Positions 1 to 5,331 are shown, numbered from the stretch's first letter. The stretch: 8,333 bases of DNA from an uncultured Clostridium sp. (GCA_946498265.1 CAMMNR010000077.1:1-8333); one strand, 5' to 3'. The notes: generated by a model not told the origin, from the letters alone. Program-made: numbers and translations.

Positions 1-194
1 CTTCAACATTAGATAAAGAAGTAAAAACAAAACATTCTAATAAAGAAGCAGCTAAAGAAGTAGGGGCATTAATTGCTAAAAGAGCTCTTGATAAAAAAAT
101 AGATACAGTAGTTTTTGATCGTGGCGGATACATATATCATGGAGTAGTAAAAGAATTAGCAGAAGCAGCTAGAGAAGGCGGATTGAAATTCTAA
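1..194 (+). CDS. rplR: 50S ribosomal protein L18, 3' part only
   Basis: This is the C-terminal 63 residues of L18, which binds 5S rRNA in the central protuberance of the large subunit. The gene is cut by the window start; complete codons begin at base 3 and the TAA stop is at 192-194. The visible protein has the L18 C-terminal pattern: a helix with KEAAKEVGALIAKRA, the strand TVVFDRGGYIYHG, and the final helix VVKELAEAAREGGLKF. L18 is usually about 117-122 residues, so roughly half is missing here. It sits directly before rpsE, as in nearly all spc operons. The family call is by recognition of these motifs and by gene order. Confidence 0.96.
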   Translation, partial: STLDKEVKTKHSNKEAAKEVGALIAKRALDKKIDTVVFDRGGYIYHGVVKELAEAAREGGLKF

Positions 195-211
195 GATTAG
201 TAATATAAAAT
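183..211 (+). promoter_or_regulatory. Possible sigma-A-type promoter before rpsE (weak)
   Basis: TTGAAA at 183-188 and TAAAAT at 206-211 are separated by exactly 17 bases, each one base off consensus. The -35 lies inside the end of rplR. If used, transcription would start near 218-220, just before repeated element copy 1. In such AT-rich DNA chance matches are common, so this is only a candidate. Confidence 0.3.
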
Positions 212-225
212 AAAACAAGAGTAAA

Positions 226-301
226 TCACTAATTCACAAGGGTAGGAGACATTTCTTATCCATAGTGGAAGTGACGAAGGGGAAAAAAGTGTCCCCTGAC
301 A
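226..301 (+). promoter_or_regulatory. Repeated structured intergenic element, copy 1 (before rpsE)
   Basis: This element lies in the rplR-rpsE gap. It can fold as an imperfect hairpin: TCACT (226-230) with AGTGA (270-274), CAC (235-237) with GTG (265-267), and an 8-pair stem GGGTAGGA (240-247) with TCTTATCC (254-261) around a 6-base loop. A second small stem pairs AGGGG (278-282) with CCCCT (293-297). It ends in GTGTCCCCTGACA, 7 bases before the SD of rpsE. Bases 225-301 match copy 3 (6252-6328) at 72 of 77 positions without gaps. The function is unknown: it could be a ribosomal-protein leader RNA, a processing site, or a dispersed palindromic repeat. Confidence 0.7.
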
Positions 302-329
302 ACTGATAAAGGAGGGAAAATTAAAACCG

Positions 330-815
330 ATGGAAGAAAAGAACGAATTAAAAGAAAAAGTTGTTGCTATTAACAGAGTTGCAAAAGTTGTAAAAGGTGG
401 TAGAACTTTTAGATTTAGTGCAGTAGTTGTAGTAGGTGACGAAAACGGACATATTGGTGTAGGAAATGGTAAAGCAGCAGAAGTTCCTGATGCAATAAAA
501 AAAGCTATACAAGATGCTAAAAAGAATTTAATAGAAGTACCAGTTGTAGAAACAACTGTACCACATGAATATGTAGGAACTTTTGGAAGTGCAAAAGTTA
601 TGCTAAAACCAGCTGCAATAGGTACTGGAGTTATAGCTGGTGGAAGTGTTAGACCAGTATTAGAATTAGCAGGATATAGAAATATAAGAACAAAAGTTAT
701 AGGAACAAATAATCCTAGAAACGTTGTTTATGCTACATTAGAAGGTTTAAAATCTATGCAAACAGTAGAACAAGTAGCTAAAAAAAGAGGTAAAAAAGTA
801 GAAGATATTTTATAA
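330..815 (+). CDS. rpsE: 30S ribosomal protein S5
   Basis: S5 is a small-subunit protein at the mRNA entry channel that contacts S4 and affects decoding accuracy. The 161 residues match the usual bacterial length (about 160-167). The N-terminal double-stranded-RNA-binding fold spans about residues 8-72, with VVKGGRTFRFSA (20-31) and the loop VGDENGHIGVGNGKA (35-49). The C-terminal domain includes GTGVIAGGSVRPVLELAG (98-115) and TNNPRNVVYATLEGL (126-140). ATG at 330 is preceded by AAGGAGGG at 309-316, a rather long spacing of about 13 bases, but no alternative start codon lies in frame between. The unusual part is the 135-base leader gap holding repeated element copy 1. rpmD, the normal next gene, is absent downstream. 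Confidence 0.98.
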   Translation: MEEKNELKEKVVAINRVAKVVKGGRTFRFSAVVVVGDENGHIGVGNGKAAEVPDAIKKAIQDAKKNLIEVPVVETTVPHEYVGTFGSAKVMLKPAAIGTGVIAGGSVRPVLELAGYRNIRTKVIGTNNPRNVVYATLEGLKSMQTVEQVAKKRGKKVEDIL

Positions 816-836
816 TATAAGAGAAAAATAAAAATA

Positions 837-920
837 GGGACAAATCATTTATTCAAAAGGGGAAGGAAAACTCTTTGAACCAGAGTGGAAATACCCTAGA
901 AAAAAGAGTGTCCATTGACA
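837..920 (+). promoter_or_regulatory. Repeated structured intergenic element, copy 2 (between rpsE and rplO)
   Basis: This is a diverged copy of the element before rpsE. It aligns over the same 77-base length with one insertion and one deletion that cancel. GGACA (838-842) pairs with TGTCC (909-913), ATTT (847-850) with AAAT (889-892), and TTCAAA (852-857) with TTTGAA (874-879). The 3' motif reads GTGTCCATTGACA instead of GTGTCCCCTGACA and ends 6 bases before the SD AAGGAGGG (927-934) of rplO. It lies exactly where rpmD is normally found. The local GGGG/CCCC stem of copies 1 and 3 is absent, but the outer helix is present. Confidence 0.55.
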
Positions 921-943
921 AAGAAAAAGGAGGGAAAACCGTA

Positions 944-1378
944 ATGAAGCTAAATGAATTAAAACCAGCTGTAAGTAAGAAAAAAAGAAAAGTAGTAGGT
1001 CGTGGAATGTCATCTGGTAATGGAAAAACATCAGGAAGAGGTCATAAAGGTCAAAAAGCAAGATCAGGTGGAGGCGTAAGAAGAGGTTTCGAAGGTGGTC
1101 AAACACCATTATATAGAAGATTACCAAAAAGAGGATTTACTAATATACACGCTAATACTTATACAGAAGTAACATTAAAAATGCTAAATAAATCAAAAGC
1201 AACAGATGTTACAGCTGAAACTCTATTAGAAGAAGGAATTATCGGAAAAATAAATGATGGAATTGTAGTATTAGCTACAGGAAAATTAGAAAAAAAATTA
1301 AATATAAAAGCTAAAAGATTTACAGCAAAAGCAAAAGAAGAAATTGAAGCTTTAGGCGGAAAGGCAGAGGTGATATAA
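944..1378 (+). CDS. rplO: 50S ribosomal protein L15
   Basis: L15 is a late-assembly protein of the large subunit with a long basic N-terminal extension that threads through 23S rRNA. The predicted 144 residues fit the family (about 144-150). The N-terminus MKLNELKPA is the standard L15 start. It is followed by the Gly/Arg/Lys-rich extension, KRKVVGRGMSSGNGKTSGRG (14-33), and by GFEGGQTPLYRRLPKRGF (48-65). The globular domain ends in EEIEALGGKAEVI. I chose ATG 944 rather than an in-frame upstream ATG at 875, because AAGGAGGG at 927-934 gives a 9-base spacing and the extra 23 residues do not resemble L15. The stop codon at 1376-1378 directly abuts the secY start, so translational coupling is likely. 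Confidence 0.98.
   Translation: MKLNELKPAVSKKKRKVVGRGMSSGNGKTSGRGHKGQKARSGGGVRRGFEGGQTPLYRRLPKRGFTNIHANTYTEVTLKMLNKSKATDVTAETLLEEGIIGKINDGIVVLATGKLEKKLNIKAKRFTAKAKEEIEALGGKAEVI
1366..1374 (+). promoter_or_regulatory. Ribosome binding site of secY inside the end of rplO
   Basis: AGAGGTGAT is complementary to the 3' end of 16S rRNA and lies inside the last codons of rplO. The GAGG core is 8 bases from TTG 1379. This supports the TTG start immediately after the rplO stop codon and coupled translation of the two genes. Confidence 0.75.
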
Positions 1379-2698
1379 TTGTTTAAAACAATAAAAAATG
1401 CTTTAAAAACACCTGATGTAAGAAAAAGATTAATATATACTTTAATATTAATAGTAGTGTTTAGATTAGGATGCTATATTACAGTACCAGGAGTTGACAG
1501 TATAGCCCTAAACGAAGCAATGGGAAATACACAAGGAATAGCAGGATTAATAGATATCATTTCTGGTGGAGCTTTTTCAAGATTTTCTGTTTTTGCAATG
1601 TCTATAAGTCCATATATCACTGCATCAATTGTTATACAATTGCTAGCTATGATAATACCATCTTTAGAAAGATTAACTAAAGAAGGTGGAGAAGAAGGAA
1701 GAAAGAAAATAAATAGATATACTAAAATTTTAACTATTGTATTAGCATTAGTTGAAGCTATAGGAATTTATTTATCATATAGATCAGCAGGAATATTTGT
1801 GAATGATTCATTCTTAACAGGAGCATTAGTAGTAACAGGTTTGGTAGCTGGTACATCAATATTAATGTGGTTAGGAGAACAAATTACTGCAAAAGGAATT
1901 GGAAATGGAATTTCATTATTAATTTTTATAGGTATTATTTCTGGATTACCAAGTCTAGTAACTACAATATGGGGATTAATAATGCCAGAAGCAGGATTCA
2001 GTACAACAGGATTATTAACATCAATAGGAATTATAATAGGTGCAATAATTTTAGTGGCAGGAGTTGTATTTGTACAACAAGCAGAAAGAAGAGTACCTGT
2101 ACAATATTCTAAAAAAGTAGTAGGAAGAAAAATGGTAGGTGCACAAAATACACATATTCCATTAAAACTTGCCATGGCAGGTGTTATGCCAGTTATATTT
2201 GCATCTTCATTTATGACATTTCCAGCAATGATTATACAAATATTTGTACCAGATATAGCAAATCAAACAGGTTTCTTAGCAGGACTATATAATTTTTCAA
2301 TTGCAACATCAACATCAAATGTACCAATTGGATATTCTATAGCAAATGCAATTGTATATTTATTATTGATAATAGGATTTACATTTTTCTATACTTATGC
2401 TACATTTAATCCAGCAGAAGTATCAAATAACATCAAGAAAAATGGTGGATTTATACCAGGTATAAGAGCTGGTAAGCCAACTACAGAATACTTATCATCA
2501 ATAATATCTAAATTAACATGGTTTGGTGGATTTTTCTTAGCATTAATAGCAATAATTCCAATGCTATTAAGATTTACAAACTTAAATATTGCATTTGGTG
2601 GTACATCAATATTAATTGTTGTAGGAGTTGCATTAGAAACAGTTCAACAATTAGAATCACAATTAGCAATGAGACATTATAAAGGATTCTTAGAATAA
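1379..2698 (+). CDS. secY: Preprotein translocase channel subunit SecY
   Basis: SecY is the ten-helix pore of the SecYEG translocon in the cytoplasmic membrane, moving unfolded preproteins with SecA and inserting membrane proteins with the ribosome. At 439 residues it has normal length. The first membrane segment is around residues 17-38, ending in the typical FRLGCYITVPGVD before the plug region. A second runs around 66-92 (FSRFSVFAMSISPYITASI). GEQITAKGIGNGISL (166-180) is the conserved segment before helix 5. QQAERRVPVQY (233-243) is in the ribosome- and SecA-binding cytoplasmic loop. NPAEVSNNIKKNGGFIPGIR (344-363) is another family signature, and the tail has MRHYKGFL (431-438). It starts with TTG right after the rplO stop. 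Unusually, a 389-base gap follows before adk, whereas secY and adk are usually close together. Confidence 0.98.
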   Translation: MFKTIKNALKTPDVRKRLIYTLILIVVFRLGCYITVPGVDSIALNEAMGNTQGIAGLIDIISGGAFSRFSVFAMSISPYITASIVIQLLAMIIPSLERLTKEGGEEGRKKINRYTKILTIVLALVEAIGIYLSYRSAGIFVNDSFLTGALVVTGLVAGTSILMWLGEQITAKGIGNGISLLIFIGIISGLPSLVTTIWGLIMPEAGFSTTGLLTSIGIIIGAIILVAGVVFVQQAERRVPVQYSKKVVGRKMVGAQNTHIPLKLAMAGVMPVIFASSFMTFPAMIIQIFVPDIANQTGFLAGLYNFSIATSTSNVPIGYSIANAIVYLLLIIGFTFFYTYATFNPAEVSNNIKKNGGFIPGIRAGKPTTEYLSSIISKLTWFGGFFLALIAIIPMLLRFTNLNIAFGGTSILIVVGVALETVQQLESQLAMRHYKGFLE

Positions 2699-2756
2699 AT
2701 TTAGTAAAAATTGTACAGCTAAAAATAGATATAGATAAATCTAAAAATGAAGTGGA

Positions 2757-2799
2757 TTTTTAACATTCTAAGAAATTATATTTCTTAGAATGTTAAAAA
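2757..2799. repeat. Perfect 20-bp inverted repeat after secY
   Basis: Bases 2757-2776 pair perfectly with 2780-2799 around a 3-base TAT loop; the core is AACATTCTAAGAAAT. It starts 58 bases after the secY stop. The stem is AT-rich and has no T-run after it on the + strand, so a role as a canonical terminator is doubtful. It could stabilise the 3' end of the upstream mRNA or be part of a palindromic repeat. Confidence 0.75.
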
Positions 2800-2822
2800 G
2801 AGCATTGCATACAATAGATTAG

Positions 2823-2867
2823 AGATCATTTATTTTTCCAATAGAATAATAAGGATAATAATGATCT
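2823..2867. repeat. Imperfect inverted repeat (AGATCATT/AATGATCT)
   Basis: AGATCATT (2823-2830) pairs with AATGATCT (2860-2867). Further partial pairing continues inward through ATT and TCC against GGA and AAT. It is the second in the series of hairpins between secY and adk. Confidence 0.55.
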
Positions 2868-2870
2868 TTT

Positions 2871-2920
2871 AAATAATTTTTATAATGTTTATAGAAATAT
2901 AAATATTATAAAGATTATTT
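2871..2920. repeat. Long hairpin of about 23 bp with a GAAA loop
   Basis: Bases 2871-2893 pair continuously with 2898-2920, with two T-G wobbles and a GAAA tetraloop at 2894-2897. GAAA is a GNRA-type loop known to cap stable RNA hairpins, so this may act as RNA. The sequence is nearly all A and T, so some pairing is expected by chance, but 23 uninterrupted pairs is long. Confidence 0.65.
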
Positions 2921-2948
2921 AAATAATAAGAAATTTTTATTATTTAAA
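2918..2948. repeat. 12-bp inverted repeat overlapping the preceding hairpin
   Basis: TTTAAATAATAA (2918-2929) pairs with its reverse complement at 2937-2948 around a 7-base loop. Its first three bases are also the last three of the preceding 23-bp hairpin, so the two stems compete at their base. Confidence 0.55.
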
Positions 2949-2958
2949 AAACACATTT

Positions 2959-2988
2959 CGCAGAAAAATTGCTTTGCAATTTTTTGCG
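2959..2988. repeat. 13-bp hairpin with one bulge
   Basis: CGCA-G-AAAAATTGC (2959-2972, G bulged) pairs with GCAATTTTTTGCG (2976-2988) around a TTT loop. It is the most stable-looking stem in this gap because both ends carry G-C pairs. There is a T-run inside its 3' arm but not after it, so it is not a textbook terminator. Confidence 0.6.
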
Positions 2989-2991
2989 CAT

Positions 2992-3056
2992 GGACAAAGA
3001 TGGGAACATTGCAATAAGTTAAATAATATGATATTAGAAAAAGTTCCCGTTTGTTC
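2992..3056. repeat. Inverted repeat with GGGAAC/GTTCCC arms, MITE- or REP-like
   Basis: GGACAAA (2992-2998) pairs with TTTGTTC (3050-3056, one wobble), and after a small internal loop GGGAAC (3002-3007) pairs with GTTCCC (3043-3048). The arms flank a 35-base AT-rich centre. The layout, G/C-rich arms around an AT-rich middle, resembles the larger element at 3761-3856, which suggests a related small palindromic repeat. No transposase gene is in the window. Confidence 0.5.
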
Positions 3057-3087
3057 TTAAAATAAAAAAGAAAAGGAGTTGTTTTAT

Positions 3088-3753
3088 ATGGTAATAATTA
3101 TGTTAGGAGCTCCAGGAACAGGAAAAGGAACTGTTGCAAGTATTTTAACAGAAAAATTAAATATACCACAAGTTTCAACAGGAGATATTTTTAGAAAAAA
3201 TATAAAAGAAGGTACAGAATTAGGAAAAATTGCAGATTCATATATTTCAAAAGGAAATTTAGTTCCAGATGATATTACAATAGAAATAGTAAAAGACAGA
3301 TTGAATGAACAAGACGCCCAAAATGGTGTGATATTAGATGGATTTCCAAGAACAGTTGAACAAGCAGATGCATTAGAAAAAATGTTACAAGAAAAAGGTA
3401 AAAAAGTAGATATGGTAGTAAATTTAACTACACCTGAAGAAGAAATAATAGAAAGAATAGTAAATAGAAGAGTGTGTTCAAATCAAGAATGTAAAACTAT
3501 ATATAATCTAGTATTGAATCCACCAAAAAAAGAGGGGATATGTGATAAATGTGGTTCAGAATTGATACAAAGAAAAGATGATAAGGTGGAGACTGTAAAA
3601 TCTAGATTAGATAATTATTTTAATCTAACAAGTCCTCTAATTGAATATTATGAGAGTAAAGGTGTTTTAAAAACAGAAGTTGTTAGTAAATCAATAAACA
3701 AATTAGGAAAAGATGTAGCAGAAGAAATAGCAGAACTATTAAAAAATAAATAG
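3088..3753 (+). CDS. adk: Adenylate kinase (zinc-binding LID form)
   Basis: Adk catalyses ATP + AMP to 2 ADP in the cytoplasm and balances adenylate pools. The 221 residues are normal for the long bacterial form. The P-loop GAPGTGKGT is at residues 7-15, the AMP-site segment STGDIFR at 30-36, and GFPRT at 85-89. The LID domain (about 122-165) carries four cysteines, C130 and C135 plus C152 and C155, followed by RKDD (162-165), so it should bind zinc as in Gram-positive and clostridial enzymes. The first Cys pair is spaced CX4C instead of the common CX2C. ATG 3088 is chosen over TTG 3079, because the SD AAGGAG at 3073-3078 is 9 bases from the ATG and the family starts directly before the first strand (VIIMLGAPG). 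It follows a long hairpin-rich gap, so it may be transcribed partly on its own. Confidence 0.97.
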   Translation: MVIIMLGAPGTGKGTVASILTEKLNIPQVSTGDIFRKNIKEGTELGKIADSYISKGNLVPDDITIEIVKDRLNEQDAQNGVILDGFPRTVEQADALEKMLQEKGKKVDMVVNLTTPEEEIIERIVNRRVCSNQECKTIYNLVLNPPKKEGICDKCGSELIQRKDDKVETVKSRLDNYFNLTSPLIEYYESKGVLKTEVVSKSINKLGKDVAEEIAELLKNK

Positions 3754-3760
3754 AGAAAAG

Positions 3761-3856
3761 TGCCAAGAGGGACGGGTTATTTTGGCACATTTTAAAATAT
3801 TGGTATTAATTAAATTTATTATATAAGTGTGCCAAAATAACCCGTCCCTCTTGGCA
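3761..3856. mobile_element. Small palindromic element with perfect 29-bp inverted arms (MITE/REP-like)
   Basis: The left arm 3761-3789 and right arm 3828-3856 are exact reverse complements over 29 bases, flanking a 38-base AT-rich centre. The arms begin TGCCAAGAGGGACGGGTTAT, and each has its own short palindrome (TGCCAA with TTGGCA). The element starts 8 bases after the adk stop and ends 26 bases before map. Its G/C-richer arms contrast with the surroundings. Palindromes with GGGACGGG-type arms are common dispersed repeats in clostridial genomes, and some are linked to Y1-type (REP-associated) transposases; that link is from general knowledge and not shown here. As RNA it would form a very stable hairpin between adk and map and may affect readthrough. 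Confidence 0.7.
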
Positions 3857-3882
3857 TAAAGGCTAGAGAGGAAGTAATTTAA

Positions 3883-4653
3883 GTGGTTACAATTAAGTCA
3901 AAAAAAGAAATAGAATGTATGAAAGAAGCTTGTAGAGTAGTAGCATTAACATATAAAGAAATAGAAGAAAAAATAAAGCCAGGAATGTCAACATGGGATG
4001 TAGACCAGATAGCAGAACAAACAATGAGAAAACTAGGAGCTATCCCAGCTGAAAAAGGATATGATATAGGGATAAGAGGAGTACCTCCATATCCTGCAGC
4101 GACTTGTATATCAGTAAATGATGAAGTTATACATGGAATTCCTTCAAGACACAAAATAATAAAAGAAGGTGACCTTGTAAGTATTGATACAGTGGCATTA
4201 AAGAATGGATTTAACGGTGATGCTGCAAGAACTTTTATGATAGGAAAAGTATCTAAAGAAGCTAAAAGACTTGTAGAAGTAACAAAGCAAGCTTTTTTTG
4301 AAGGAATAAAATATGCCAAGCCAGGTAATAGAATAGGAGATATAAGTCATGCAATAGGAGAATATGTTCATTCACAAGGATTTTCAGTTGTAAGAGAATT
4401 CCAAGGACATGGAATAGGAAGAAACATGCATGAAGATCCAGGTATACCTAACTATGGTAAAGCAGGTAGAGGATTAAGATTAGAGCCAGGAATGACCTTG
4501 GCTATAGAACCTATGGTAATACAAGGAAAACATAATATTTTAGAATTAGATGATGGATGGACAATAATAACAGAAGATGGAAGTTTGTCAGCACATTATG
4601 AAAATACAATTTTAATTACAGAAAAAGAGCCAGAAATATTGACAATACTTTAA
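3883..4653 (+). CDS. map: Type I methionine aminopeptidase
   Basis: Map removes the initiator methionine from nascent proteins whose second residue is small. It is a cytoplasmic dinuclear metalloenzyme of the pita-bread fold. The length of 256 residues is normal. The five metal ligands are visible: D102 (SIDTVA), D113 (NGDAAR), H176 (QGHGIGR), E209 (AIEPM) and E240 (HYENT). H84 in EVIHGIPS corresponds to the conserved substrate-site histidine, and HEDP follows at 183-186. There is no N-terminal SEC-C zinc motif, so it is the short form. The start is GTG 3883, with a moderate purine-rich SD (AGAGGAAG, 3866-3873). The palindromic element lies just upstream. The last codons contain the -35 box of a promoter for infA and the genes after it. 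Confidence 0.97.
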   Translation: MVTIKSKKEIECMKEACRVVALTYKEIEEKIKPGMSTWDVDQIAEQTMRKLGAIPAEKGYDIGIRGVPPYPAATCISVNDEVIHGIPSRHKIIKEGDLVSIDTVALKNGFNGDAARTFMIGKVSKEAKRLVEVTKQAFFEGIKYAKPGNRIGDISHAIGEYVHSQGFSVVREFQGHGIGRNMHEDPGIPNYGKAGRGLRLEPGMTLAIEPMVIQGKHNILELDDGWTIITEDGSLSAHYENTILITEKEPEILTIL

Positions 4654-4667
4654 AAATGTAGTATACT
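4639..4667 (+). promoter_or_regulatory. Near-consensus sigma-A promoter for infA-rpmJ-alpha operon
   Basis: TTGACA (4639-4644) matches the -35 consensus perfectly. After exactly 17 bases comes TATACT (4662-4667), one base off the -10 consensus. Transcription should start near 4674, leaving a leader of about 67 bases before infA. The -35 lies inside the last codons of map and overlaps no other signal. This is the best promoter match I found in the window. Confidence 0.75.
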
Positions 4668-4740
4668 TTAGTAGTTATTATACAAAATAGCGATATTTCG
4701 CACAAAAAGCAAAAAAACTTTTTATAGGAGGCGAAAAATA

Positions 4741-4959
4741 TTGGCAAAAGAAGATGTAATTGAGGTAGAAGGAACAGTAGTTGAAGCCCTACCAAATACA
4801 AATTTTAAGGTTGAACTAGAAAATGGTCATCAAATTTTGGCACATATTTCAGGAAAACTTAGAATGAATTATATAAAAATATTACCAGGCGATAAAGTAA
4901 AAGTAGAACTTTCACCTTATGATTTAACAAGGGGAAGAATTACTTGGAGAGGAAAATAA
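4741..4959 (+). CDS. infA: Translation initiation factor IF-1
   Basis: IF-1 binds the A site of the 30S subunit during initiation and works with IF-2 and IF-3. The 72 residues are exactly the typical length. It is a single S1/OB-fold domain: KEDVIEVEGTVVEALPN (3-19), FKVELENGHQILAHISGKLR (22-41), and the C-terminal strand LSPYDLTRGRITWRGK (57-72), all strongly conserved in the family. It starts with TTG at 4741, supported by AGGAGG at 4726-4731 with a 9-base spacing; no ATG lies near. It follows a strong promoter in the end of map. A small GCGA/TCGC hairpin sits in its leader (about 4689-4700). Confidence 0.98.
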   Translation: MAKEDVIEVEGTVVEALPNTNFKVELENGHQILAHISGKLRMNYIKILPGDKVKVELSPYDLTRGRITWRGK

Positions 4960-5065
4960 CAATTTTTATAGATAACAAATTTTATTTAGAAATTAACCCA
5001 AATACATAAAAAATAAAACTATTATGATAATATAGTAGTTTTAAAATTCAAGGAGGTGCGAAGAA

Positions 5066-5179
5066 ATGAAAGTAAGACCATCAGTAAAACCAATATGCGA
5101 AAAATGCAAAGTTATAAAAAGAAAAGGAAAAGTTAGAGTTATTTGTGAAAACCCTAAACACAAACAAAGACAAGGATAA
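5066..5179 (+). CDS. rpmJ: 50S ribosomal protein L36, zinc-binding form
   Basis: L36 is the smallest large-subunit protein, buried in 23S rRNA. The reading frame encodes 37 residues, the standard length, beginning MKVRPSVKPICEKCK. The zinc ligands C11, C14, C27 and H32 are all present, so this is the zinc-containing (C+) form. It ends HKQRQG, the usual L36 tail. AAGGAGGTG at 5050-5058 is a strong SD, 7 bases before ATG 5066. It lies between infA and rpsM, as expected in Bacillota. A second, zinc-free paralogue elsewhere cannot be excluded. Confidence 0.97.
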   Translation: MKVRPSVKPICEKCKVIKRKGKVRVICENPKHKQRQG

Positions 5180-5193
5180 TCCTTAAAATGTTA

Positions 5194-5255
5194 ATAACAC
5201 AAATTAGGTAGCGGCTGGTGAACTAATAAAGTTTACATATCGAATTTGTGTTTAT
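5194..5255 (+). promoter_or_regulatory. Structured domain 1 in the rpmJ-rpsM gap
   Basis: AACACAAATT (5196-5205) pairs perfectly with AATTTGTGTT (5243-5252) and can extend by two pairs with one bulge. Inside it GTGAACT (5218-5224) pairs with AGTTTAC (5230-5236, one wobble) around an AATAA loop. The internal loop carries a G-rich strand, AGGTAGCGGCTG. The layout looks like a designed RNA fold rather than chance pairing, because the stems are nested. Its role is unknown; a leader that regulates the alpha operon is the natural guess. Confidence 0.55.
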
Positions 5256-5260
5256 ATATA
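5232..5260 (+). promoter_or_regulatory. Possible promoter before rpsM (weak)
   Basis: TTTACA (5232-5237) and TATATA (5255-5260) are 17 bases apart. If used, transcription would begin near 5267, inside the second structured domain. It overlaps the pairing bases of domain 1, so the same DNA may be read either as a promoter or as RNA structure. The match is modest for such AT-rich DNA. Confidence 0.25.
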
Positions 5261-5261
5261 T

Positions 5262-5327
5262 GTCTTAAGAGTTTTAAAGAGACTGGGGTAAACACCAGTG
5301 GCATTTCACCTTTAAAAATTTTAGGAC
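5262..5327 (+). promoter_or_regulatory. Structured domain 2 in the rpmJ-rpsM gap (candidate alpha-operon leader)
   Basis: Bases 5262-5279 (GTCTTAAGAGTTTTAAAG) pair with 5310-5327 over 18 positions with one mismatch and two wobbles. Within, ACTGG (5282-5286) pairs with CCAGT (5295-5299) around an 8-base loop, leaving TGGCATTTCAC unpaired on the 3' side. It lies 50 bases before rpsM. In E. coli S4 represses this operon by binding an RNA pseudoknot at the rpsM start. Here rpsD is also in the operon, so an S4 target is possible, but the sequence is not one I recognise. Confidence 0.55.
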
Positions 5328-5331
5328 AAAC

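Larger units (their letters stand above)
2699..3087 (+). other. Gene-free, hairpin-rich gap between secY and adk
   Basis: No credible reading frame lies here on either strand. The stretch is very AT-rich and holds a series of inverted repeats, listed separately, that together cover most of 2757-3056. There is no GC-rich stem followed by a T-run, so no classical intrinsic terminator is seen. TTGCAA (3009-3014) and TATTAG (3032-3037), 17 bases apart, form a weak possible promoter for adk. The last bases carry the adk SD AAGGAG (3073-3078). Confidence 0.75.

Noticed and set aside
308..316. SD sequestration by the CCCC run as a shared mechanism of the repeated element
   Set aside because: TCCC could pair with the SD GGGA in copy 1, but in copies 3 and 4 only three pairs are possible, so it is not conserved.
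875..943. In-frame upstream ATG that would add 23 residues to L15
   Set aside because: It lies within element copy 2, has no SD, and the added residues do not match L15; ATG 944 has a strong SD and the standard N-terminus.
849..1127. Open frame on the minus strand across the rpsE-rplO junction
   Set aside because: It is the antisense of rplO and element copy 2, has a biased Phe/Leu composition and no SD; it is a shadow of the real gene.
1768..2175. Long minus-strand frame inside secY
   Set aside because: It is antisense to the transmembrane core of secY and has no SD or family likeness; it results from codon bias.
2757..2799. Intrinsic terminator after secY
   Set aside because: The stem is perfect but AT-rich and is followed by AGCATTGC rather than a T-run; I list it as an inverted repeat only.
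3009..3037. Promoter for adk (TTGCAA, 17 bases, TATTAG)
   Set aside because: Each box has two mismatches to consensus and lies in very AT-rich DNA inside a palindrome; it is mentioned only as a weak possibility.
3079..3087. Upstream TTG start for adk
   Set aside because: It touches the SD itself (AAGGAG 3073-3078), leaving no spacing; ATG 3088 fits the family N-terminus.
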